Shown here: positions 7,465 to 14,447 of the stretch, one piece after another
How the letters are laid out: every line of letters starts with the position of its first letter
Position numbering within the stretch: the stretch's first letter is position 1
Source: an uncultured Erythrobacter sp.
Lineage (GTDB): Bacteria > Pseudomonadota > Alphaproteobacteria > Sphingomonadales > Sphingomonadaceae
Direction: 5' to 3'
DNA length: 14,523 bases
Assembly: GCA_947258465.1 (NCBI GenBank)
Contig: CAMYIQ010000225.1
Coordinates: 1-14,523 of the forward strand
The notes under the pieces: generated by a model
Told to the model about the DNA's origin: nothing
The model's input: only the letters and a program-made list of their open reading frames with translations
Databases searched by the model: none
Made by a program: the position numbers and the translations under genes

Positions 7465-9519
7465 TTACCAGATGCGCACGCGATCCTCGGACGCGATATA
7501 CATCTCATCCTCGGGGCCGATGCCGAACGCATCGTACCACGCATCGACATTGCGCAGCGGCGCGATCGTGCGATAGCGCGCCGGGCTGTGCGGGTCGGTC
7601 GCGACCTGATTGCGCAAGGAATCCTCGCGCGCCTTCGCCCGCCACACCTGCGCATAAGCTAGGAAGAAGCGCTGGTCGCCGGTCAGACCGCCGATCACCG
7701 GGGCCTCTTCGCCGTTCAGCGATTTCTTGTAGGCATCGTAAGCCACCAGCACGCCGGCCAGATCGGCGATGTTCTCGCCCATGGTCAGGTCCGGATTGAT
7801 GAAGCTGCCGGGCACGACTTCGAAGGCGGCATATTGCTCGCCGAACTTCTTGGCCTCGGCATTGAACCGCTCCGCGTCCTGGGCGGTCCACCAGTCCTTG
7901 ATCGCACCGTCGGCGTCGATCTTGCGGCCCTGATCGTCGAAGCCGTGGCTGATTTCGTGGCCGATCACCACTCCGATGGCCCCGTAATTGACCGCGGGAT
8001 CGGCCCAGGCATCGAAGAAAGGCGGCTGAAGGATACCGGCCGGGAAGACCATCTTGTTTTCCAGCCCGCCATTATAGGCATTCACGGTCTGGGGGTTCAT
8101 GGCCCATTTGCTGCGGTCGACCGGCTTGCCCAGATCGCTCATCTGGTAATCCGCGTTGAACCGGGTCGCGCGGACCATATTGCCGAACAGGTCGTCGGGC
8201 GACATGGGCAATTGCGAATAATCGCGGAATTCCTCGGGATAACCGACCATCACATCCATCCGCGCCAGCTTTTCGAGCGCGGCCTGCTTGGTTTCCGGAG
8301 TCATCCAGTCGTTTTCACGGATGCGGTCGCCCATGGCCAGCTTCAGGTTCTTGACCAGCTCGTCCATCCGCGTCTTTGCGATCTTGGGGAAATATTCCTC
8401 GACATAGGCCTCACCCACAAGCTCGCCGAGCGAGCCATCGATCGTATCGACCGCGCGTTTCCAGCGCGCGCGCTGCTCGCTGGTGCCGTTCAGGGCGCTG
8501 GTGTACCGAAACCGGCTCTCGACCATCTTCTTGTTGAGATAGGGCGAGGCCTGGTGCGTCACGCGCGCTTTCTGCCACAGCTTGAGCGTTTCCAGATCGG
8601 TGCTGGCGAAAAGCTCCGCGATCGCTTTTACCGCCGTATTGTCGGTCACGATGATGCGGTCCTGCGGCGGGATGTTGTGCCCGTCGAAGAACGCCGCCCA
8701 GTCGACACCCGGCGCATAGGCGACCAGTTCGGCGCTCGACATTGGGTTGTTGATTTTCTCGATCTGGCGGGTCTGCTCGACGTCCCAGTTGAGTTCGGCG
8801 ACATAGGTTTCGAAAGTCATCACGCGGCTGGCCGCGCTGCGGGGGTCCTTCTCGCCGATATTGCGGAAGGTGCGCACCAGATATTCGTAATAGGCGAGGC
8901 GCTTCTCATCGAACTTCGGATTGAAGTAATAGTCCTTTTCCGGAAGGCCGAGGCCGCCTGAGAACATCCATAGCGCGTTGGTCGTGGGATCGTCGGGATC
9001 GGCGTAGGGTCCAGCGCCGAACAGCGTGCCGCCGAATTTTGCGTAGGTCGCGCCCATATAGCGGGCGAATGCGCTCTTGTCGGAAAGCGCATCGACCCGC
9101 GCCAGCTCGCGCTTGAGCGGGGCGATGCCGACCTTCTCGATCGCTTCCTCGTTCATGAAACTGGCATAGAGCGCGCCATATTGCGTGCCCGCCGGCGCTT
9201 CGGTGATAAGACCGTTGACCTGTTCGGTCACGTCTTCGCGCAGATTGTAGAACGAGCCGACAGAGGGGCGATCCGCAGGGATCTCGGTACGGTCGATCCA
9301 GGCACCGGATGCGTAGCGTTCGAAATCGTCGCCCGGATCGGCAGTGAGGTCGCGGGCGGTAAGGTCGAGGCCGTATTCGCCGATCTTGGCCGAACCCGTG
9401 ACGACAATGGTGGTTTCGGTTTCGGCGTTTTCGTCAGCGAAGGCGGGCGCGGAAAGCACAAGGCCCAGCGCAAGCGCCGAGACTGCCGCCGTGCCGGCGA
9501 GCGAATGGATACGTGGCAT
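7465..9519 (-). CDS. Exported M13 (neprilysin-like) zinc metallopeptidase
   Basis: A 684-residue M13 peptidase, normal length for bacterial PepO-like members, which cleave peptides on the N-terminal side of hydrophobic residues. The zinc site HEISH is at 521-525 and the third ligand Glu582 lies in GENIADLAG with Asp586 supporting it; the substrate-binding NAYN motif, the FPAGILQPPFF segment and a C-terminal Trp are all present. The start at 9519 is chosen because AGGGGA (9526-9531) sits 6 nt upstream and the product then begins with a clear Sec signal peptide ending APAFA|DE after residue 28. No transmembrane anchor follows, so a soluble periplasmic or secreted enzyme is expected. Oddly, the mature N terminus carries ETTIVVTGSAKIG, resembling the EIVVTG segment near the start of sphingomonad TonB-dependent receptors. 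A candidate stem-loop lies just past the stop codon. Confidence 0.93.
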   Translation of the reverse strand: MPRIHSLAGTAAVSALALGLVLSAPAFADENAETETTIVVTGSAKIGEYGLDLTARDLTADPGDDFERYASGAWIDRTEIPADRPSVGSFYNLREDVTEQVNGLITEAPAGTQYGALYASFMNEEAIEKVGIAPLKRELARVDALSDKSAFARYMGATYAKFGGTLFGAGPYADPDDPTTNALWMFSGGLGLPEKDYYFNPKFDEKRLAYYEYLVRTFRNIGEKDPRSAASRVMTFETYVAELNWDVEQTRQIEKINNPMSSAELVAYAPGVDWAAFFDGHNIPPQDRIIVTDNTAVKAIAELFASTDLETLKLWQKARVTHQASPYLNKKMVESRFRYTSALNGTSEQRARWKRAVDTIDGSLGELVGEAYVEEYFPKIAKTRMDELVKNLKLAMGDRIRENDWMTPETKQAALEKLARMDVMVGYPEEFRDYSQLPMSPDDLFGNMVRATRFNADYQMSDLGKPVDRSKWAMNPQTVNAYNGGLENKMVFPAGILQPPFFDAWADPAVNYGAIGVVIGHEISHGFDDQGRKIDADGAIKDWWTAQDAERFNAEAKKFGEQYAAFEVVPGSFINPDLTMGENIADLAGVLVAYDAYKKSLNGEEAPVIGGLTGDQRFFLAYAQVWRAKAREDSLRNQVATDPHSPARYRTIAPLRNVDAWYDAFGIGPEDEMYIASEDRVRIW

Positions 9520-9711
9520 GAAAAGTCCCCTGAATTGTAATGATGGCATGCGCTAGCACGCTCGCGTCGGCGGCGGCATGCGAACTCGGCGAACCACACA
9601 GAACCATCGGCAAGCGACGGTATGTGCGCCCGCTCGATCGCTCATCGATCGTGTAGGTAGGCGCGGCTGCCCCGATCCGGGGGGAGGGAGGGCGGGGAAT
9701 GGCTCTCGCTT

Positions 9712-10851
9712 CTAAGGCGTGGTTTTCGCCTTGCCGGTTTCGAACACCCCGCGCGCCCGATCCATGACTGCAGCAGGCAGGCTCTGTTCCAGCAGGCCGA
9801 AGATCAACCCGATCAAAAGGGCGACCGTGCCGCTCTGCATGATCTGGCCCGTGCTCATCGAACTGAAGCGGAATTCGACCACGCCGGTGATAAAGAACAG
9901 CGAGAAAACCACGGCCAGCGATCCGGTGAAAAGCAGGCGCATTCGTGGGGCCAGCCGATCTCCCTCCAGCTCGGCCAGATCGGTAAAGGCCAGCGTCACC
10001 TTGCGCGCGGCGAACGACAGCCAGGTTCCGATCATGCAACCGGCCAGCAGCAGGAACATGGCGCGAAACCGATAAGCTTCGGAAGGAAACAGGGCGACAT
10101 ATTCGCGTGCTCCGCTGGGCTGCGCGCATATCCAGCCGAGCCGGTCACCATAGCCGCCGCACAGCGCGGCGAAGAAGCCCGGGGATTTGTCGTAGAGCAG
10201 ATACAGGAGAACGAAGCCGACCGCAGCGCCGAATGCGGGCGCGCCGAGCTTGAACATGTAATGGTTCTTGATCCGGCTCCCTTCACGCATCAAGGTTTCA
10301 TCGCGCAGCACTTCCAGCGCACCGTCGGCGGCCCGCAGATCGACGTTCTTCACCGTGAATGCGAGTGTGGTCAGACTGAACAGCCGGTCGAAGGCCTCCT
10401 TGAATCTGACCTCACACTCTTTTTCCCAGGCGTCGGTGTGGTGATCGGCCTGCGCGCCGATGATCATCCGGCGTAGCCTTTTGCCGAGGTGAACCCATTT
10501 GCTCTCCCCGCTCTCGGTCGCAGGGGCGGGGCGGTAAATCGCCTTGAGCACGCCCAGCGTCTGTTCGATCTTGCTTTTGAAAGCCAGTTCCTGCTCGTTC
10601 ACGGGGGCGGGCTCTTCCCGTTCCAGATATTTGGCACCGAAATAAATATCCCACAGGAACGGGTCTTCGCCATCGGCTGCAGGATTGTCCTTCGTGGCAT
10701 TGGGGTGAAAGCGGGCGATGTCCCATCGTTCACCCAAATGAATGTCGCTCGTGCGCCAGTCGCGTTTCTTGCCATTCTCAGGGCCGGGGTCGCTTTGGGC
10801 CTGAGCGGCCATCTCTTTTTGCGGTCGATCCTGCGGTTGATTATCGTCCAT
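9712..10851 (-). CDS. Unrecognised four-TM membrane protein with a large cytoplasmic N-terminal domain
   Basis: A 379-residue protein that I cannot place in a named family. Residues 1-195 are hydrophilic: a disordered Gln/Asp/Lys-rich start, a WDIARFHP segment, then alternating helices with many charged residues (KSKIEQTLGVLKAIYR, RFKEAFDRLFSL). Four hydrophobic helices follow near 202-220, 262-280, 305-325 and 341-355. A basic, presumably cytoplasmic, tail ends the protein after GLLEQSLPAAVMDRARGVF. The GL-x-EQ-x-x-P-x-x-VMDR closing segment recalls the GFSE-x-x-VPxLL ending of several uncharacterised bacterial membrane proteins, but that is from memory and unproven. I chose the ATG at 10851, which has GGGGGA four nt upstream; the frame is open to 10989 but the extra residues are low-quality (Cys/Arg-rich). 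It heads the leftward gene block, 192 bp ahead of the M13 peptidase, and diverges from uvrA. Confidence 0.75.
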   Translation of the reverse strand: MDDNQPQDRPQKEMAAQAQSDPGPENGKKRDWRTSDIHLGERWDIARFHPNATKDNPAADGEDPFLWDIYFGAKYLEREEPAPVNEQELAFKSKIEQTLGVLKAIYRPAPATESGESKWVHLGKRLRRMIIGAQADHHTDAWEKECEVRFKEAFDRLFSLTTLAFTVKNVDLRAADGALEVLRDETLMREGSRIKNHYMFKLGAPAFGAAVGFVLLYLLYDKSPGFFAALCGGYGDRLGWICAQPSGAREYVALFPSEAYRFRAMFLLLAGCMIGTWLSFAARKVTLAFTDLAELEGDRLAPRMRLLFTGSLAVVFSLFFITGVVEFRFSSMSTGQIMQSGTVALLIGLIFGLLEQSLPAAVMDRARGVFETGKAKTTP

Positions 10852-11232
10852 CAATTCCCCCATCTCATGTGCTCGCGGCTCGATCGACGTGCAGACACGA
10901 AGCGGCTGGCCTGAAGCCAGGAGCAATCGTGTATTCGAGCAGTCGATCTTCCCGCTCATCGCTGCGCCGCGCCGACAAACGAAGCGCATGGCTGGCGAAT
11001 AGGCCGTATTTATTGGCCACCGGGTGTCTCGACTCTTGACGAAGCAGCATTCGTTCTATGCCATGGGTGCGGTTATTCGACAATCCGCCGCCGATAGCCC
11101 GATCGCGCTCCGCCGCGCGGCGCTGTTCAGCGCAGCGATTGGAACTGCGTCGGCGCTTCCTATATCCGGCATCCCGCCATTCGCATTGCTGGAACCCCGA
11201 TGGCCGTGATGCGCTCCCTAAACGGACCGCCC

Positions 11233-11261
11233 TTGACTTGGTCGAACACAACAGGAACATA
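11233..11261 (+). promoter_or_regulatory. Candidate sigma-70-type promoter of uvrA
   Basis: TTGACT at 11233-11238 is a near-perfect -35 element. After 17 bp comes AACATA at 11256-11261, a poor -10 match. If used, transcription would begin near 11268-11270, at or next to the ATG, so the mRNA could be leaderless; consistent with this, the only Shine-Dalgarno-like sequence (AGGA, 11253-11256) is 13 nt from the start. The -35 is convincing, the rest is inference. Confidence 0.45.
11244..11258 (+). promoter_or_regulatory. LexA-binding SOS box, GAAC-N7-GAAC
   Basis: GAAC at 11244-11247 and GAAC at 11255-11258 are separated by exactly 7 nt. GAAC-N7-GAAC (GTTC-N7-GTTC on the other strand) is the established LexA operator of alphaproteobacteria, and uvrA is a standard SOS gene. 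It lies 11 nt upstream of the uvrA ATG and between/over the predicted -35 and -10 elements, where LexA would block RNA polymerase until DNA damage triggers its cleavage. Confidence 0.88.
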
Positions 11262-11269
11262 CGCCACCC

Positions 11270-14233
11270 ATGGCACTCACCAAAATTTCCGTCCGCGGCG
11301 CGCGGGAGCATAATCTCAAGGGCGTCGATATCGACTTGCCGCGGGACAGCCTGATCGTGATTACCGGGCTGTCGGGCTCGGGCAAGTCGAGCCTGGCGTT
11401 CGACACGATCTATGCCGAAGGGCAGCGGCGCTATGTCGAGAGCCTGAGCGCCTATGCGCGCCAGTTCCTCGAAATGATGCAGAAACCCGATGTCGAGCAC
11501 ATCGACGGACTCAGCCCCGCCATCAGCATCGAGCAGAAGACCACCAGCCGCAATCCGCGCTCGACCGTGGCGACGGTGACCGAGATCTACGATTACATGC
11601 GCCTGCTGTGGGCGCGGGTGGGGGTGCCCTATTCGCCCGCAACCGGCCTGCCTATCGAAGCGCAAACCGTCTCCAACATGGTCGACCGGGTGATGGCGCT
11701 GCCCGAAGGCACGCGGCTCTACCTGCTCGCCCCCGTGGTGCGTGGGCGCAAGGGCGAATACCGCAAGGAACTGGCCGAGTGGCAGAAGGCCGGGTTCACC
11801 CGCGTGCGCATCGACGGCGAGATGTACGGGATCGAGGATGCGCCCGCGCTCGACAAGAAGTTCAAGCACGATATCGAGGTGGTGGTCGACCGGCTGGCGG
11901 TGAAGGAGGGCCTCGAAACGCGCCTTGCCGACAGTTTCGAAACCGCTCTCAAGCTGGCCGACGGCCTCGCTTATGTCGATCTGGCGGACCTCGACCGAGT
12001 TCCCGCGAAGGCGGGAACCTCGGGCGATGGCGCGCAACCGACTGAGGCCCCCGCCTCCGCGGGGGCGCAGGAGGGCGGCAAAATGAAAGGTGCAGGCATT
12101 CCCGCCAACCGCATCGTTTTTTCCGAGCGGTTCTCCTGCCCGGTATCCGGCTTCACCATCGAGGAGGTCGAGCCGCGCCTGTTCTCCTTCAACGCGCCGC
12201 AGGGGGCCTGCCCGACCTGCGACGGGATCGGCGAGAAGCAGTTGTTCGACCCGCAACTGGTCGTGCCGAACGAGGCGCTATCCTTGAAGAAAGGCGCGGT
12301 GGTGCCGTGGGCGAAAAGCAACCCGCCATCGCCCTATTACATGCAGGTGCTCGCCAGCCTGGCGAAGGAATACGAGTTCGATCTCACCACGCCGTGGGAG
12401 GATTTCGATCGCGAGATCCGCGACATCATTCTCCATGGCACCAAGGGCCGCGCCATCCCGCTCACCTTCAAGGACGGGCGCAAGCAATATACGGTGAAAA
12501 AGCCGTTCGAAGGCGTGATCGGCAATCTCAACCGCCGCCTGCTGCAGACCGAAAGCGCCTGGATGCGCGAGGAGCTGTCGAAATTCCAAACCGCACAGCC
12601 ATGCGAGACCTGCAAGGGCAAGCGCCTCAACGAGAAAGCGCTGGCGGTGAAAATCGCAGGGACCGACATCGCCACGCCGACCAAGATGAGCGTCGCCGAT
12701 GCGAAGGACTGGTTTCTTGCGCTGCCCGACAAGCTCACCGACACGCAGCAGCAGATCGCCAAGGCGATCCTCAAGGAAATCAACGAGCGGCTTGGCTTCC
12801 TCGACAATGTCGGGCTCGACTATCTCAACCTCGACCGTACCAGCGGCACACTGAGCGGAGGGGAAAGCCAGCGCATTCGTCTCGCATCGCAGATCGGCAG
12901 CGGGCTGTCGGGCGTGCTCTACGTGCTCGACGAACCCAGCATCGGCCTCCACCAGCGCGATAACGACCGGCTGCTCGAAACGCTGAAACGCCTGCGCGAT
13001 CTCGGCAATACGGTGATCGTGGTCGAGCATGACGAGGATGCGATCCGCACCGCCGACCATGTGGTCGATCTCGGCCCCGGCGCGGGCGTGCATGGCGGCG
13101 AAGTCGTGGCGCAGGGCACGCTCAAGCAAGTGCTGCGGAGCAAGAAATCGCTTACCGCCGATTACCTGACCGGCCGCCGCGAAATCGCCGTCCCGACAGA
13201 GCGCCGCAAGGGCAACGGCCACAAGCTCACCGTCCACGGCGCGCGGGCGAACAATTTGCAGGACGTCACTGCCAGTATCCCGCTCGGCACCTTCACCTGC
13301 ATCACCGGCGTTTCGGGCAGCGGCAAGTCGTCCTTCACCATCGACACGCTCTACGCCTCCGCTGCGAGGCAGCTCAACGGCGCGCGCGTGGTGGCGGGCG
13401 CGCACGACAAGGTCACCGGCCTCGAATATTGCGACAAGGTGATCGAGATCGACCAGTCGCCCATCGGCCGCACCCCGCGCTCCAACCCGGCGACCTACAC
13501 CGGTGCCTTCACCCAGATCCGCGACTGGTTCGCCGGCCTCCCCGAAGCGCAGGCGCGCGGCTACAAGCCCGGCCGCTTCAGCTTCAACGTCAAGGGCGGC
13601 CGCTGCGAGGCGTGCCAGGGCGACGGGTTGATCAAGATCGAAATGCACTTCCTGCCCGACGTCTACGTCACCTGCGAGGAATGCGGCGGCAAGCGCTACA
13701 ACCGCGAAACGCTGGAGGTGAAGTTCAAGGGCCACTCCATCGCCGACGTGCTCGACATGACGATCGAGGATGCGGAAGGTTTCTTCAAGGCCGTCCCCCC
13801 GATCCGCGACAAAATGCACATGCTGAACGAGGTCGGGCTGGGCTACGTCAAGGTCGGCCAGCAGGCGACCACGCTGTCAGGCGGCGAGGCGCAGCGCGTG
13901 AAGCTGGCCAAGGAACTCAGCAAGCGCAGCACCGGCCAGACGCTCTACATCCTCGACGAGCCGACCACGGGCCTCCATTTCGAGGATGTGAGGAAGCTCC
14001 TCGAAGTGCTGCACCGGCTGGTGGAGCAGGGGAACAGCGTTGTGGTGATCGAGCACAATCTCGATGTGATCAAAACCTCTGATTACATTCTTGATCTCGG
14101 ACCGGGAGGAGGCGTGAGAGGTGGCGAAGTGGTCGCCCAAGGCACACCGGAAGAGGTAGCCGCAGTCTCCGCGAGCTATACGGGCCGTTATCTCCAACCC
14201 ATGCTGGCCCGAGCGAAAGAAGCTGCCGAGTGA
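11270..14233 (+). CDS. uvrA: Excinuclease ABC subunit A (UvrA)
   Basis: UvrA, 987 residues, the damage-sensing ATPase of nucleotide excision repair that loads UvrB on lesions. Both ABC modules are complete: Walker A GLSGSGKS (33-40) and GVSGSGKS (680-687), signatures LSGGE (528-532 and 869-873) followed by YVLDEPSIGLH and YILDEPTTGLH. The second zinc module is intact (Cys779, 782, 802, 805). The first is degenerate: C290-P-V-S293 replaces CxxC, while Cys314/317 remain, which I recall as usual in alphaproteobacterial UvrA. Residues 244-268 (roughly VPAKAG...APASAGAQE) are an in-frame insertion encoded by two GC-rich hairpins. From about residue 935 the codon choice shifts (GGA, AGA, ATT, GTA) relative to the C/G-ending codons of the body, and this tail is bracketed by a 17-bp inverted repeat. 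The start begins MALTKISVRGAREHNLK as expected. Regulated by the SOS box just upstream. Confidence 0.97.
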   Translation: MALTKISVRGAREHNLKGVDIDLPRDSLIVITGLSGSGKSSLAFDTIYAEGQRRYVESLSAYARQFLEMMQKPDVEHIDGLSPAISIEQKTTSRNPRSTVATVTEIYDYMRLLWARVGVPYSPATGLPIEAQTVSNMVDRVMALPEGTRLYLLAPVVRGRKGEYRKELAEWQKAGFTRVRIDGEMYGIEDAPALDKKFKHDIEVVVDRLAVKEGLETRLADSFETALKLADGLAYVDLADLDRVPAKAGTSGDGAQPTEAPASAGAQEGGKMKGAGIPANRIVFSERFSCPVSGFTIEEVEPRLFSFNAPQGACPTCDGIGEKQLFDPQLVVPNEALSLKKGAVVPWAKSNPPSPYYMQVLASLAKEYEFDLTTPWEDFDREIRDIILHGTKGRAIPLTFKDGRKQYTVKKPFEGVIGNLNRRLLQTESAWMREELSKFQTAQPCETCKGKRLNEKALAVKIAGTDIATPTKMSVADAKDWFLALPDKLTDTQQQIAKAILKEINERLGFLDNVGLDYLNLDRTSGTLSGGESQRIRLASQIGSGLSGVLYVLDEPSIGLHQRDNDRLLETLKRLRDLGNTVIVVEHDEDAIRTADHVVDLGPGAGVHGGEVVAQGTLKQVLRSKKSLTADYLTGRREIAVPTERRKGNGHKLTVHGARANNLQDVTASIPLGTFTCITGVSGSGKSSFTIDTLYASAARQLNGARVVAGAHDKVTGLEYCDKVIEIDQSPIGRTPRSNPATYTGAFTQIRDWFAGLPEAQARGYKPGRFSFNVKGGRCEACQGDGLIKIEMHFLPDVYVTCEECGGKRYNRETLEVKFKGHSIADVLDMTIEDAEGFFKAVPPIRDKMHMLNEVGLGYVKVGQQATTLSGGEAQRVKLAKELSKRSTGQTLYILDEPTTGLHFEDVRKLLEVLHRLVEQGNSVVVIEHNLDVIKTSDYILDLGPGGGVRGGEVVAQGTPEEVAAVSASYTGRYLQPMLARAKEAAE
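11999..12066 (+). repeat. Pair of inverted GC-rich hairpins (REP/BIME-like) inside uvrA
   Basis: Hairpin 1 (11999-12018) is GTTCCCGC-GAAG-GCGGGAAC; hairpin 2 (12047-12066) is GCCCCCGC-CTCC-GCGGGGGC, each a perfect 8-bp stem with a 4-nt loop. The core of hairpin 2 read backwards (CGCGGAGGCGGG) differs from that of hairpin 1 (CGCGAAGGCGGG) by one base, so they are inverted copies 28 nt apart, and CCTC after hairpin 1 is complementary to GAGG before hairpin 2. The pair keeps the uvrA frame and is translated as a Pro/Ala/Gly-rich insert. Confidence 0.85.
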
Positions 14234-14248
14234 ATGTAATCAGAGGTT
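14074..14248. repeat. Perfect 17-bp inverted repeat bracketing the uvrA C-terminal tail
   Basis: AACCTCTGATTACATTC at 14074-14090 is exactly mirrored by GAATGTAATCAGAGGTT at 14232-14248. The left arm lies in codons for KTSDYIL of UvrA; the right arm begins inside the TGA stop codon. The 141 bp between them encode the last residues of UvrA. The arms are AT-richer than the surroundings, and no flanking target-site duplication is evident. Confidence 0.9.
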
Positions 14249-14254
14249 AGCCTG

Positions 14255-14273
14255 CCCCGGACTTGATCCGGGG
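14255..14273. repeat. GC-rich palindrome CCCCGGA-CTTGA-TCCGGGG after uvrA
   Basis: A perfect 7-bp stem (14255-14261 with 14267-14273) and a 5-nt loop, 21 nt past the uvrA stop and ending exactly where a second UvrA tail begins. It shares the lead CCTGCCCCGG with the hairpin at 14427-14447, so both belong to one dispersed repeat family. It could also stabilise or end the uvrA transcript, but has no T-tract. Confidence 0.75.
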
Positions 14274-14438
14274 GCCGACCACATCCTCGACTTGGGCCCG
14301 GGCGGTGGTGTCCGCGGCGGCGAGATCGTCGCGCAGGGCGTTCCGGAACACGTCGCAACCGTGGAGGACAGCTACACGGGTCAATACCTCAAGCCGCTAT
14401 TGGAACGCGCGACCCGGAACGACCCTGCCCCGGCGTAA
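14274..14438 (+). pseudogene. Displaced UvrA C-terminal tail, copy 2
   Basis: 54 codons and a TAA stop, with no start codon. The translation begins ADHILDLGPGGGVRGGEIV and continues AQGVPEHVAT, SYTGQYLKPLLERA. By my hand alignment it matches the tail of the intact UvrA at 34 of 46 positions without gaps. It is in a different frame from uvrA and starts immediately after the hairpin at 14255-14273. Its codons (GAC, GGC, CTC, GTC) look more like the body of uvrA than the tail now in use, so it may be the original end of the gene. Its last residues, DPAPA, and its stop codon come from the next hairpin. It is too short to be a working protein. Confidence 0.85.
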
Positions 14439-14447
14439 GGCCGGGGC
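14427..14447. repeat. GC-rich palindrome GCCCCGGC-GTAAG-GCCGGGGC
   Basis: A perfect 8-bp stem (14427-14434 with 14440-14447) and 5-nt loop. It ends tail copy 2, supplying its TAA in the loop, and abuts the start of tail copy 3. It shares CCTGCCCCGG with the hairpin at 14255-14273. Confidence 0.75.

Larger units (their letters stand above)
10852..11269. other. Divergent intergenic region between the membrane-protein gene and uvrA
   Basis: 418 bp. The left end carries the ribosome-binding site of the leftward membrane-protein gene; the right end holds the uvrA promoter and SOS box. Short open frames in between (for example a GTG-started one ending at 11209) lack ribosome-binding sites and resemble nothing known. 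The middle shows no repeat or RNA fold that I trust. Confidence 0.6.

Noticed and set aside
9582..9594. A second SOS-like site, GAAC...GAAC, upstream of the M13 peptidase
   Set aside because: The spacer is 5 nt, not 7, so it does not fit the LexA operator.
9635..9651. Hairpin CGATCG-CTCAT-CGATCG between the four-TM gene and the M13 gene
   Set aside because: A 6-bp stem without T-tract; CGATCG is frequent in this genome, so chance is likely.
10852..10989. N-terminal extension of the four-TM protein
   Set aside because: The extra residues are Cys/Arg-rich and look non-coding, and the ribosome-binding site precedes the ATG at 10851.
12278..13819. A 513-codon open frame on the minus strand, and another at 10865-12256
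   Set aside because: Both are antisense to uvrA (the second also runs into the intergenic region) and encode no recognisable motif; they are by-products of high GC.
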